This document shows, in pieces, positions 52,510 through 63,394 of a stretch of DNA of 64,000 bases. The stretch spans positions 1-64,000 of the forward strand of contig JAVKOQ010000177.1 in the NCBI GenBank assembly GCA_031835245.1, written 5' to 3'. Position 1 is the stretch's first letter; every line of letters starts with the position of its first letter. The notes below the pieces were generated by a model. It was not told the DNA's origin. It saw only the letters and a program-made list of their open reading frames with translations, and searched no databases. The position numbers and the translations under genes are program-made. Source of the DNA: Balamuthia mandrillaris. Taxonomy: Eukaryota > Discosea > Longamoebia > Balamuthiidae.

Positions 52510-55500
52510 ATGGCCGCGAGTTTCCAGCTGCCTTCCATTCAAGACTTTGTGAAAGGAGCTTGTTCTTCGTCTGCTTCTTCTTCCTCATCAACCACATCGG
52601 CTCCCTCGTCATCGGCAGCATCGCTGCTCAACCCCTTTGACGCGCCCTCACCTTTTTATCGTCAGCAGCAGCAACTTCAGGAGCGACCCTTGCCGCGACT
52701 CTCTCCTCCGCCCGACACCTCTCCCTCCCTCGTCCGCTCTCTTTCATCACCCGCCGCTGTCCCACAAGCCAAAAGCACTCACATGGAAGACCTTCGAGAG
52801 ACCGAGCTGCAGATCGTTCAGCTGTTGGAACAACGAATGCAACTCTTTCCATCGTCATCCGCTTCGGCAAACAACAACAACATCAAAGACAGGACGAAAA
52901 GGCCAAGAGCCGAAAGCATGGTCAGCCGCGATGGCAGCTCGGGCAGCGAGCCGGAGGAAGAGGACTCTCGTGCTGAGAGCGAGCTGGACGAAGAGAGCAA
53001 CAACAATACCAACAGTAACCTCAACCTCCATCACGCTTCTTCTGCTTCTTCTTTCCACGACAGCAATCCATTTTGGCAGTCTTCTTACTCTTCCACTCCC
53101 GAAAAGACTTTTTGGAGCCACCACCACCACCACCACAACGACATCGATCACTGCGATGCGAAACGCGAGGCCTCACCCACACACCTGCTTCCACCTCTGA
53201 AAAGACGCCTGTTAGCTTCCCTCTCCTCTCCTTCTCCTTGTCACACAGCAGGAGCAACCCACGCCAACGACGCTTCTAGCATCAACAACAACGCCGGCGT
53301 GGCGTCTGCTTCTTCCTCTGCGCCACAGCAGCCACAACAACAGAGCAGCAGCAGCAGAAAACGGCGAAAATTGGACAATTTCGAAGAGGCGTGGGAACAA
53401 AGGTACTTTTTTAGATATTTTCTCCTATATTTTATTTTCCGAACCAATCACCTAATTCCACGTTCACTAACCGAAATTTCCAATCACCCGAAAATTCTTA
53501 TTCGCGACGACGTGATGTGCCGGGGCAGGTATCTGCAATTGGTGGACTTTTACCAACGCTTTGGCCATTGCCGTGTGCCCTCCCAGTGGAAGGAGAACGA
53601 GTCCTTGGGCTTTTGGGTCAAGACCCAAAGGGCTGCTTGGAAGAAAGGCAAGATCACCGCCGAGCGTGTAGAGAAGCTGAATAAGATCAACTTCTTGTGG
53701 AAGGTCGGCAAGCGGAAGCGCTTGGACACCGCAACAACCAACATGACTTCATCATCGGCACAGTCCAGCACCCCTTCTGTTCCTTCAACAACGACACAAT
53801 CGGGCGCACCTACCTTGGAAATGTTGGCTGGAGTGCTGACCAGCTCACTTACTCCCCAAGATGCTCTTCCATCGGCTTCCGTCTCAGCCAACAACCTCCA
53901 AAAAGCAACAACCACAACAACACCAACAGTAAAGAAAGGAGGAGGCCCATGCTACGCTGATCGGCAATGGAACAAGATGTTCTTAAAGCTGAAGAAATTC
54001 TCCGAGCTCTATGGTCATTGCTGCGTGCCGGTGCGGTGGGAAGGAGATCAAAGGCTTGGACTTTGGGTAAAAACCCAAAGAGCATCCTGGAAGAAAGGTA
54101 GAATCAAGAAGGAGAGGAGAAGGATGTTGGAATCGATAGACTTCGTGTGGGAGGTTGGCCGCGGATGGCGGGGAGATGGACTCACTGCAGGACGCGAGAC
54201 TGTTGCTACGAGAAGAAAGAGAGAGATGCAGGAAGTTCGTTTTGGAGGAGCAAGCAACTTCTCAGATTATGCAGATGAGGAGGAAGAGGAGGAAGATGAA
54301 GGTCAAAGACTCTATCGTACGGCGATGGAAGAACAGGACGAGGATGATGAAGATGCTGTTGGTGACTCCTCAGAGGAGGAAGAAGAGGAAGAGGCTGAAG
54401 AAGATGAAGAGGAGGACGAAGTGGAGTACTATTCTGGAAACAGTGAGAGCGAGTTTTCCTTTGTCGCATCTTCTCCTGATAAGAAGAAAGGCTTCGTTGT
54501 CAAAAAGTTTGTGTACAGCGATTTCTGTGGACAACTGCCTTCTTCTGCCTTTGCAGACAGCGACTGTATCCTCAAAAAGGAGCAACCGTTTGTTTCTTCT
54601 TCTCATAACCAACTTCCAAATCGCCACAACATGACTCAGCACACCACCACCTCCTCTTCACCTTCTTCTTCACCTGCATCTTCATTTCCCTCTCCGCTTC
54701 GTTGTACAATTGCCGAGATAGGCCGCGAATCAAGTCCTTCCTCCTCTTCTTCGTCTTCTTCAGGAACATCGAGCCCCGTCTCTTCCGAGGCCGAAGAGAG
54801 CTCCGAAGATGGTGGCGTTGTTTTGTCACACAAGAACACGAATGACTCCTCCGAAGACTTGGCCAGCAATGAAGAGAAAAAATCACAACCCATTGTTGTC
54901 AAAAATGAACCAGAAGAGGAGGAAGACGAAGACGAAGACGATGACAACAAACCGGAAGAAGCTGAGGACGAAGCACACGAAGAAAAAGTTTGGACAAAGC
55001 GCATCCAACAGCTGATCGCCTTTAGAGATACCTACGGGCACTGCTGCGTCGCGCAGAGCAACAGCTCTCGTCGCTGGTCCAAACTTGGTAACTGGGTGCA
55101 GTACCAACGAGAAAAGCGGAGGGAAGGCAAGCTCTCCGCCGAGAAAGAGGCTCTCCTTACCTCCCTCGGCTTCGTGTGGGACGTGATGAACTTCCAGTGG
55201 AAGGAACACTTTCAGGAGCTCGTCGAGTTCAAGGAGCGCTTCGGCCATTGCCAAGTACCCGTTCAATGGAGAGAGAACCCGCGATTGGGCTCTTGGGTGA
55301 AGACGCAGAGAGCGGCGTGGAAGAAAGGCAAGATGAGCGCGGAGAGGAAGAGTATGTTAGACAGCATAGCCTTCGTTTGGGAGGTCGGCAAAGGAGTCAC
55401 TCGCAAATGCGCTCCTTCTTCACCATCCTCAACTTTAAGTTCGACTTCAACTTTCAACGATGTTGTTGTGAAGCCGACAACGAAAGTGACGACAAAGACC

Positions 55501-55815
55501 AAAATGACGATTATGAATAATGATGTAACCCGCGACAGCAACGATAAGATGGTGATTGAAGAACGGGACGACACAGGTATGAGCAATGACAATAAGCAGA
55601 CTAAACATATGAGAACCGCGGGAGATGTTTTGGCATCCATTGTTGGACTAGGAAGTGGCCTCGAGTACAGGGACTATCTTCGTGGTTGTAAATGGCCATT
55701 TACTTCTCCAACTTCTTCGTTGATAATGAATAATCGTGAACAGGAAGAGAAAGAAGAAGAGGAGGAAGAGACAACGATTGTTGGAGCGGAGACTTTGCTC
55801 CATCTGAGAGCATAA
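52510..55815 (+). CDS. protein with four helicase-associated (HA) domains
   Basis: One long frame of 1101 codons containing an in-frame 126-bp intron (53403-53528, AG|GTACTT ... GGGGCAG|G). Spliced length is 1059. Four HA domains begin near unspliced residues 340, 485, 826 and 893; each has an aromatic/Leu helix, then FGHC or YGHCCV, then GxWVKTQRAAWKKGK and a FVWEVG-type end. The third is the most diverged. Between them are Ser-rich and acidic linkers, and a KRRK patch precedes domain 1. HA domains are found C-terminal to helicases in bacteria and as stand-alone arrays in algae and protists, where DNA binding is presumed. No helicase motor is present here. A nuclear DNA-binding regulator is inferred. 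Confidence 0.88.
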   Translation: MAASFQLPSIQDFVKGACSSSASSSSSTTSAPSSSAASLLNPFDAPSPFYRQQQQLQERPLPRLSPPPDTSPSLVRSLSSPAAVPQAKSTHMEDLRETELQIVQLLEQRMQLFPSSSASANNNNIKDRTKRPRAESMVSRDGSSGSEPEEEDSRAESELDEESNNNTNSNLNLHHASSASSFHDSNPFWQSSYSSTPEKTFWSHHHHHHNDIDHCDAKREASPTHLLPPLKRRLLASLSSPSPCHTAGATHANDASSINNNAGVASASSSAPQQPQQQSSSSRKRRKLDNFEEAWEQRYFFRYFLLYFIFRTNHLIPRSLTEISNHPKILIRDDVMCRGRYLQLVDFYQRFGHCRVPSQWKENESLGFWVKTQRAAWKKGKITAERVEKLNKINFLWKVGKRKRLDTATTNMTSSSAQSSTPSVPSTTTQSGAPTLEMLAGVLTSSLTPQDALPSASVSANNLQKATTTTTPTVKKGGGPCYADRQWNKMFLKLKKFSELYGHCCVPVRWEGDQRLGLWVKTQRASWKKGRIKKERRRMLESIDFVWEVGRGWRGDGLTAGRETVATRRKREMQEVRFGGASNFSDYADEEEEEEDEGQRLYRTAMEEQDEDDEDAVGDSSEEEEEEEAEEDEEEDEVEYYSGNSESEFSFVASSPDKKKGFVVKKFVYSDFCGQLPSSAFADSDCILKKEQPFVSSSHNQLPNRHNMTQHTTTSSSPSSSPASSFPSPLRCTIAEIGRESSPSSSSSSSSGTSSPVSSEAEESSEDGGVVLSHKNTNDSSEDLASNEEKKSQPIVVKNEPEEEEDEDEDDDNKPEEAEDEAHEEKVWTKRIQQLIAFRDTYGHCCVAQSNSSRRWSKLGNWVQYQREKRREGKLSAEKEALLTSLGFVWDVMNFQWKEHFQELVEFKERFGHCQVPVQWRENPRLGSWVKTQRAAWKKGKMSAERKSMLDSIAFVWEVGKGVTRKCAPSSPSSTLSSTSTFNDVVVKPTTKVTTKTKMTIMNNDVTRDSNDKMVIEERDDTGMSNDNKQTKHMRTAGDVLASIVGLGSGLEYRDYLRGCKWPFTSPTSSLIMNNREQEEKEEEEEETTIVGAETLLHLRA

Positions 55816-55900
55816 AAAAAAAACAAAAAAAATGTATAGTTTTTACAGTTGTATTTTTGTTATGTTTGTTGTAGTAAAGATTGTTGCAAATGATCTCTCT

Positions 55901-55902
<2 letters not shown>

Positions 55903-55936
<34 letters not shown>
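55903..55936. repeat. (CT)n microsatellite
   Basis: CT tract in the 3' flank of the HA-domain gene. 55816-56253 holds no gene. Confidence 0.85.
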
Positions 55937-55940
<4 letters not shown>

Positions 55941-56253
55941 CGACTGTCTCCCTATGCTCTCTTCTCTCTCCTATCATAAGTAGCTCATGCACAGAGAAGA
56001 GGGGGAAAAGAGATGCAAGTTGGAATTCGCCTTCTTACTTGAATAACGACGCAAGTGTGCCAACATGAAAGTTCTAAGGAATTATCATTGGAAGGGGTAG
56101 GGCGTCCTCCCTTCTCTCGGCAGCAACAACAACGGCCGGGCAGGAAGTGCAGGAGAAAGCCCCGCATTCCTGGAGTACGCTGTTTTTAGTGCTGGACACT
56201 CCCACGACTCTCGAAGCTTGAAAGATAGTTATAACTCAATAAAAGTTTTACAA

Positions 56254-56913
56254 TCATTCCTGCATAACAAGATGCTTCTTTCCCTTTCTACACTCGAACC
56301 ACTTGTACGGCACGGCAGCGTCCCTCAGCCACTCCCCAAACTTTCTGTACACATCCGAGGGGCTGAACAGCACTAACACCACCTCCTCAAGGCAAGAGCT
56401 CGGATGGTTGGCGTACTTGAGATGAGCGTTGAGGATGGCGCGATGGATCCACTCGGGTCTGTTGCCAAAGACGCCGCCGCCGATGAGAGTGAGGAAGAGC
56501 CTCTTGCGGCGGTTGCGGATAGCGGCGAGGTAGGTTCCCTCGTAGGCCAGGTCCAGGATGAACTGGCATTTAGAGGCACAGTCGGCAGTTCTTGTATTTT
56601 GAGCGCCGGAGAAGCCTTGTCCTATGTTTAATGCTGTGATGTTGTTCGTTTAGGTTCAGTTTGGAAAGAAAGAGAACCGTGAAAGGAAAAGGAACAATAG
56701 AGGTGACACAGAAGCTTGCTTACCAGCACAGAAGACTTGATCAACCACTTGCTCAGGATCGTTCACGAGGCGCAAGCCAGCGGAACGGTGGCCGGTCGTT
56801 ACTTGCACGTTCTTGTGGACGCCTACTCGCCCCAGTTTCAAGAGGTCTGCGCGTTCTTCGCTTTCTTCGGCAGGAAAAGAAGGTTCTCTGCCGCGTAACG
56901 TTACATAGCCTTT

Positions 56914-56951
<38 letters not shown>

Positions 56952-58041
56952 AAAAAGATGAGATGAAAGAAGAGAATGAAAATAGAGACAGAGCAGAAAA
57001 TGAAAGAAGAAGAAAGAAGAAAGAAAGGCGAATAAAAACCAAAAAATAAACAAACCGTTTCTAGTGGGAAAGTGTTCCCTAAGCTTCTCCAAGAACTCCA
57101 CCTGCCGGTCACTCGTCTGCGCCCACTCCTCCACGGTCTTGGCCTCATGCCAAAACGCGGCATGCACTCTGGCAATGGCGGCCGCTCCAGCCGAGATGGA
57201 GGCCGCTGGACCTTGCGTTCTGTCCATGTAATAGCCCTCCGTGAAGCTCGGGGAGTCGGGAGGGATGCTGTCGGCGATGGCCTCCACGCCGTTGAAGTTG
57301 GATGCCACTTGGAAGGTGGCGAAGCGGTTCTCGGGGAGGGCTTGCAGCGCGGCGACGTCCACGCATTCGTATGACTGAATGGAAAGAAGATGAGAAGGGA
57401 AGAAAGGAAGAGAAAGAAAGAGAAGAAACGACGAAAGAAGAAGGAAGAAGAAAGAAACGATGAAAGAAAAAGAGAAAAGAAAAAAGAGAAAAGAATAGAA
57501 TGACAAGCAGCAAAAAACATATAAAGGAAACATAACCGCATCAATGGAGTGAGCATACCTCAGAATCTTTTCGCGTAAGAATATGAAACTCAACGGGAGA
57601 ACGATCTCCTGCGGAGCGCGAAGCAGACGACGCCAAAGCCTCCACCTCCGACCGCAGCTGCTCCAACGAAGGCGTGGAGAAGGCGCCCGCCTTGAACTCT
57701 TTGCCCGTCTTCAGGTTCTTCACGATCAGGTTGGGTCCGTCCACGTCCTCGCTGACGAGCCCGCCTTTGCCCTCGTCATCGGGGTGCCTGCGAAACAGCC
57801 CCTCGCTCTTGGCGTCCTCCTTCAGTTGCCGCCATTCGGGCTCGTGATAGCCGGTCAGGTACTCGAACCATTGGTTCACCCTGAGCATAGCGTCGCCGCC
57901 CGACGAAGAAGAAGAAGAACTGCTGGCTTCCATCTTGCGTTGTTTTTGAGGTTTTGTTTTGTTGGTGCTCTTCTTCTTCTTTTTCGTTTCTTCTTCCTCT
58001 TCCTCTTCTGCTTCTTCGTCGCTTTTCTTTTTTCTCTTCAT
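56254..58041 (-). CDS. 455-residue protein, unknown family with GGGVFGN motif
   Basis: Exons (minus): 58041-57559, 57374-57056, 56909-56724 and 56633-56254, in frame. An alternative in-frame Met at residue 37 would drop a Lys/Glu-rich leader. The body has WFEYLTGYHEPEW (near 59), FQVASNFNGVEAI, TEGYYMDRTQGPAASISAGA, LNIGQGFSGAQNT, CQFILDLAYEGTYLAAI and LFLTLIGGGVFGNRPEWI. The last part resembles the glycine-rich loop of macro-domain-like proteins, and the whole looks like a globular enzyme or binding protein. No signal peptide. I recall similar proteins in protists but cannot name the family. Introns 2 and 3 include CT tracts on the sense strand. Confidence 0.8.
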
Positions 58042-58239
58042 TTTTTTTTTGTGTAATGGTTTTTTCTGTTAAAAACGCTATAATGGTGTTATATTAGAAT
58101 AATATCATGTTCATTTACCAATACTAATATATTAAAACCCTTCCAACCTAAACGGAAATTATCCAGGAGGCGTGATAACGCACCGTTTACCAACCTATTA
58201 TCTGACAGCACATAATATGAAATGAACAATGAATTCTTT

Positions 58240-60028
58240 TTACAACAACAAGCAACGCAAGAGGGAAGGAGACGACAGGCGGGCGGCACTTCCTCCGTCC
58301 TCCTCTGTTGTGGCCTCCTCGGTGGAGAACTCTTCGATCTCCAGACCGCTCTCCGCGCTGAAGAACTGCTTCATGCTCTGCTCCTCAGAGTCAGAGCCTT
58401 CTTCATTCCAATCTTGTTCCAGCACATCCACCGCGTCATCTCCTGTGGGGAAGCAAGAGAGGGAGCGTTAGCTGCATCGCCTCGAAAACAGAAACAGGAA
58501 CAAAACTCGAAAGAAACGTGCCATCGGCTCCATCGGCCTTGATAATGACGACTTCCATCAATATCTTTCCATTGGGCAGCTGCTTGACCTCCGCAACCAT
58601 TACTTGGTATTCGCCCGTTCCCTTGGCCTCCAAGTACTTTGTGATGGCCTTTTCCAGCTTCTCCATCAGCTGCTTCCTCCCTTCCTCCTCCTCCACCACG
58701 CTTGGGTCCTCCTCCGCGATGACAAAACGTGCTCGCTTGTGCTTCTCCTTGAACTCCTTCAACGGCTTATCGGCCAGCTTCTCCCAAACTTTGGCCAGAC
58801 CTTTCTTCTCCTGGGCCTCTTCGAAGGCGTCCTTCAACCTCCTCTGCAGAGCATCGGAGAACGACTGAAGTAAGTCGTCCGAGCCCTCGTCGTGCGGGGT
58901 CAATACCAGTTGGTCGATCTCCACGTTCATTTCGGTCACCGTGAACCTCTGCGGAGTCTCCTCATCGTTTTCAGGGATCAAAACGAGCTCCACCACGGCC
59001 GTTACCTGCACGTCGGCCGTTCCTTCCACAGTGGAGTTGAGAGAACGAACGAACAGCTCGTATTCAACTTCGAAAATGAAGTCCTCCAAAGAGACCCTCC
59101 AATGGACTTTTCCTTCTTCCAACTGGAAGGTAACTTCCACGTTCTCCTCCACGTCGTCTTCATCGTAGTCCATTTCTAACTCCAGCAGCAGGACGGCCTC
59201 TTCTCCGGTGCAGTTTTTCGTTGTTGTTGCTGGGTCGACGCAGAAGAGAGCACCGCCTTTCTCTTCCTCTTTTTGAGGGAACGAGGCTACAGACAACCAT
59301 TCCTCGAACCATTTATGGAGCTCTTTTCTTTGCTCGATAAGTTTTTTGCGGAACTCTTTCTCCAGGAAGGGTCGCCCTTTCTCTTCTTCGTCTTCTTCGT
59401 CCTCATCCTCGTCGCCGTCTTGGTGACCATCGTCATTGCTCGAGTCTTCATCATCTAATTCTTCCTCTTTGTCATCTTCTTTTCCGTCTCCTTTGCCATC
59501 GTGGCCGTCATGGCCGTCGTGTTCATCGTCTTCTTTGCTGTCATGCCCGTCATAGTCTTCGCTTTCGTCGTCATCGTCAGGTTTGCTTTCATCCTCATCC
59601 TCATCACTATCATTTTCATCCTCATGTTCATCTTCGCTTTCATTCTCATCTTCATCTTCATGTTCATCTTCGCTTTCATCCTCACCCTCCTCTTCATCTT
59701 CATCACTATCATCTTCGTCTTTATCTTGTTCTTCACTATCATCTTCGTTTTTATCTTCATCCTTATCTTCGCCATCATCTTCAATTTTACTATCGTCTTC
59801 GTCTTCGTCTTCGTCTTCGTCTTCGTCTTCGTCTTCGTGTTCACTATCGTCTTCATCTGCATCTTCGTCTTCTTCTTTATCTTTACCTTTGTCACCTTTT
59901 AATTCAATACTCCTTTCCCAGGGCTCGTCCAGTTGAGCGTCATGCTTGCGTCCAATGGAAGCTGAAGTTACCGCAAAGAAAAAGCCTAAGAGGAGTAGCA
60001 GCATCCAAGCTAATTTGTGGAGGGCCAT
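58240..60028 (-). CDS. secreted, highly acidic Asp/Glu-repeat protein
   Basis: Exon 1 starts at ATG 60028 with a signal peptide (LAWMLLLLLGFFFAVTSAS). About 180 residues of DEDEDED-type sequence follow, then a globular part of about 290 residues (FLEKEFRKKLIEQRKELHKW, VTFQLEEGKVHWRVSLEDF, KILMEVVIIKADG). A second exon, 58442-58240, continues to a TAA. The donor is ambiguous: 58507|GTTTTG (574 residues) or a GC donor at 58522|GCACGT (569 residues); both fit the phase. Reading through gives an early stop. The acid run suggests high-capacity Ca2+ binding in the secretory pathway or outside the cell, as in calsequestrin-like or mineral-associated proteins. Family not recognised. Confidence 0.75.
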
Positions 60029-60566
60029 TGCTGAAGTGCGTTCCGTCTTCACAAACAAATCGTTGCTGAGAAAAACCAAGCAGTTCCGAAAGCTGTTAAC
60101 CGGAGTTGGGGTTTTGTTCTGTATTGTTCTGTTTTCTTTTCTTTTGAGTTGACGTTATGTTCCGAAATGCAGAAGCGAAGCTTTTATACCCTCAGTTCTG
60201 CCTCTTTAGGCACGAAGACGATAGGGTATTTTGGCTATAAAAGCGCTTTTCGTCGAAACGGTTTTTATCACGCACCAATCCCCATATCGTGCGGCAGTTA
60301 TCTGCCTTGCTATTCAATACACGCGACTCCACCGTCGTCCAATCCATTGGTGGCGACCTTTCGGGTAATTTAGCAAAGGCCTCTTCTTCTGCGAAACGGT
60401 TTTTATGGACAGCTAACCAATCACAAATTAACGTCGACAAATTATTCCTCCTTTGGGAAATCGTGACGTCATATGTCTACAAAAACAGTATCGTGACGAC
60501 ACAGTCGACAAAAATAAAACGCAAATTTCTTCACAACACCAAAAAAAAAAGAACGAGAAGAGAGAG
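60029..60566. promoter_or_regulatory. divergent promoter with two TATA boxes
   Basis: TATAAAAG on the minus strand (60188-60181) serves the acidic-protein gene. TATAAAAG on the plus strand (60236-60243) may serve MCRS1 or a transcript from the same region. CGAAACGGTTTTTAT occurs identically at 60254-60268 and 60392-60406, each followed within 25 bp by CCAAT. A TGACGTCA lies at 60464-60471. Confidence 0.55.
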
Positions 60567-61816
60567 ATGCAACAACCGACAACAACAACACAACCCCACC
60601 AAGCAGGAGGAGGAGGACATGTCGCTGGCATCGCCTCTCCAACAACACCAGCACCAGCAACAACCACAATCACTCCCACAACAAGACCCGCGGCCGTTGT
60701 CAATTTTCAATTCCCTCCCTCGCACTCCTCTGCTGCTCCGCCGCCCAGGCCAACAACATCGCCTTCAGCAGCAGCACTGATGTCCTCTCCTGCTTCTGCT
60801 TCTTCTGCTTCTTCTTCTGATAGTTCTGCCGCGTCCACCTCCTCTTCTGTTGGCACCTCCTTTTACTTCTCCGCTTCTTCCTCCTCTTCCTCTTCTGCGG
60901 CCGCCGCTTCCCCTTCGTTCTCCTCCACCGCCCCCGCTTTACGCCTTGATGCTGCCACTACCGCTCCCGCTTTACGCCTTGATGCTGCCACTACCGCTCC
61001 TCCACAACAACCACAACCACAGCCACAGCCACAACCACAACCACAGCCACAGCCACAGCCACAGCCACAACCGCGAGCACAACATCCGCTCCCAACCTTT
61101 CTCCCTCCGCCTCCTTCTGCCTCTTCTTCTTCTTCTGCCGTTTCTTCCTCCTCCTCCATCGCGAGTCCCTTTTGGAAGGGCGCTTCCTCCACTTTTCAAT
61201 CCCTATCCTCGTCTTCTCCTTCTTCTCTTCCTTCTTCTTCTACTTCTGCTCTTGCTACTGCTGCTTCTCCTTCTCCTCCTCCTTCGCTCACTCCTTCCGC
61301 TGCGCAACAACAACAACAGCAGCAGCAGCAAAGAAAACGCAAGCGGGCCACAGCACAGGACGACGTGTTGGGCGCGGAGAACTTTCGGCGGTGGCTCCCG
61401 CAAGATGACATCCTCCTTAAGGACTCTGTGCAGGGGGCTGTCTCCTTTGAGAAGATTGCGGAGACTGTTCGCTTCTCCCAAAAGTTTTCGGCGGCGCAAA
61501 TACAGGAACGATGGCTTGCGTTGCTCTATGACCCTGATACTGCTTCGTACGATCATTCTTCTTCACTTCTTTTCTGTTCTTGTTCTTCTTCTTCTTTCTT
61601 CGTTCTTCTTCTCTCTGTTCTTCTTGATTCTTCTTTGTTCTTCTTTTTCTTTTTCTTCTTCTTCTTCTTCTTCTTCTTCTTCTTCGATTAATAACAAAAA
61701 AAAAACATACAATAACAGAAAAGCAGCACAAGAAATGGCCAAGCAACCATCCGTCAACCGAAGAGTTTTATGGAGTGAAATCGAAGAGAGTGTTCTTCGT
61801 AACGAAGTACCCATTT

Positions 61817-61870
<54 letters not shown>

Positions 61871-62301
61871 TTCACTTTCTCTCATTGTCCTGTAACAGCT
61901 TTTTCATTACCTTTTTTTTGAAACTGAACCTTGCAAAACTACAAAAAGGTACATGGGATACACTTTAGCAGCTTTCAAAAAGTATTGGAACGCAACAGAC
62001 CAATGTTTCATTCCTCTCGAACAGCCAAAAGCTTAGAAGCTCATTACTATCGCATGAAACGACATGGCACTCTTGAAACTGGCGATCCAACTCAAAATGC
62101 TGCTAAACAACAATCTACCTCTGGTATGTCTTCTTTTTTGTTGTTGTTTTGTGTTGTTCTGTTTGGTTTGTGTTTTTCTGGTGTTTGTTTTCTTTATTGT
62201 TTTGCGTGACAACTGATGACAACAACACATAAAGCGGTGTTTAATGTGGACTTTTCGGAGATGGAAGAGGAGTTGTTGAACAAAGGCCCAACGTACTTGT
62301 T

Positions 62302-62337
<36 letters not shown>

Positions 62338-63317
62338 GATAAACTGACATAAAACGTTTGTTTCAGTACAAGTAATGCTACTGACCAGATTTCATTGAAG
62401 CAAAGAAAGAAAGGTCAGTTTTTGTTTCTTGCTTTTTTCCTTTTTTCTTCCGTTTTATTTTAAAAATGTATTAAAATACCAAAAGAATATGACAAAGCGA
62501 TGAAATGGGTTCAACTGAATACATTGAAATACGAAGAAGAGATGGCCAAAGAAAAGATACGAAGCAACAAAGTTTTGGCAGTCTTTCGTGGCAAGTCTCT
62601 TCGGTATGAAATGCAAAGCAAAGAGGTTGGCAATTTCCTCATATTTTTTCTTTTCTTTTTTCGAGCTCATTTCTTTCGTTGAACACATAAACAGGTTTTA
62701 ATTGGAAGAGCAACAAAAGATAATATTGTTGATGTTGATGTAAGTTTGGAAGGAAATGCTACAAAGATTTCTCGTCAACAGGTTCTGCTCTCCCTCTCCC
62801 TCTCCCTCTCCCTCTCCCTCTCCCTCTCCCTCTCTCCCCTCTCCCTCTCCCTCTCCCTCCCTCTCCCTCTCCCTCTCCTCTCCCTCTCCCTCCCTCTCTC
62901 CCTCTCCCTCTCCCTCTCTCCCTCTCCTCCCTCTCCCTCTCCCTCTCCCTCTCCCTCTCCCTCTCCCTCTCCCTCTCCCTCTCCCTCAACAAAACTACTT
63001 ACAAACAACGAGAACAGGCAACAATAAAACTGAAACGAGATGGAAACTTTTACATCCGTAACATCGGACGACGTCCCCTTTTCGTGAACGGAAAGCCGCT
63101 CGCCACCGGACATAAGATGCGGCTCTCAGACAATTCCTTAATAGAGGTCTGTGTCTTTTTCTTTCATTTAGCATTTGCTTTCTTTATTTTTGCCTGTTTC
63201 TTAACGCTATCATTTGGTTGTTTCATCAACCAACAGATGCATGCGTTGGGTTTCATCTTCGAAATCAACAAAGTGCTTTGGACAAAAATCAAAAGATTTC
63301 TTTCTTCATCCTCGTAG
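60567..63317 (+). CDS. MCRS1: microspherule protein 1 homologue (MCRS1)
   Basis: Nine exons: 60567-61546, 61719-61806, 61949-62123, 62235-62292, 62367-62413, 62486-62625, 62695-62781, 63018-63146 and 63237-63317, giving 594 residues. Residues 1-265 are low complexity (Ser, Pro, Ala, a QPQPQ run). The MCRS N-terminal domain follows (FRRWLPQDDILLKDSV, FSAAQIQERWLALLYDP, SSRTAKSLEAHYYRMKRHG). The C-terminal FHA domain has VLIGRATKDNIVDVDVSLEG, ATKISRQQ, IKLKRDGNFYIRNIG and LSDNSLIE. In animals MCRS1 is a subunit of the INO80 remodeller and the NSL acetyltransferase complex; a chromatin role is inferred here. Introns contain CT (61819-61868, 62301-62335) and CCCTCT (62786-62990) tracts. The family comparison is from memory. 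Confidence 0.9.
62786..62990. repeat. (CCCTCT)n array in MCRS1 intron 7
   Basis: About 205 bp of CCCTCT with slips, filling most of the intron 62782-63017 on the sense strand. Confidence 0.9.
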
Positions 63318-63394
63318 CACCACTCGTTTTTTTTTCTGGTAAACAAAAACGTTATAAACGTTTTCATTTTATTTGCATTTTCTCTCTTTCACTC

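Noticed and set aside
59455-59936. Met/Lys-rich and hydrophobic ORFs over the acidic tract
   Set aside because: Shadow frames of the GAC/GAA-type repeat coding for Asp/Glu.
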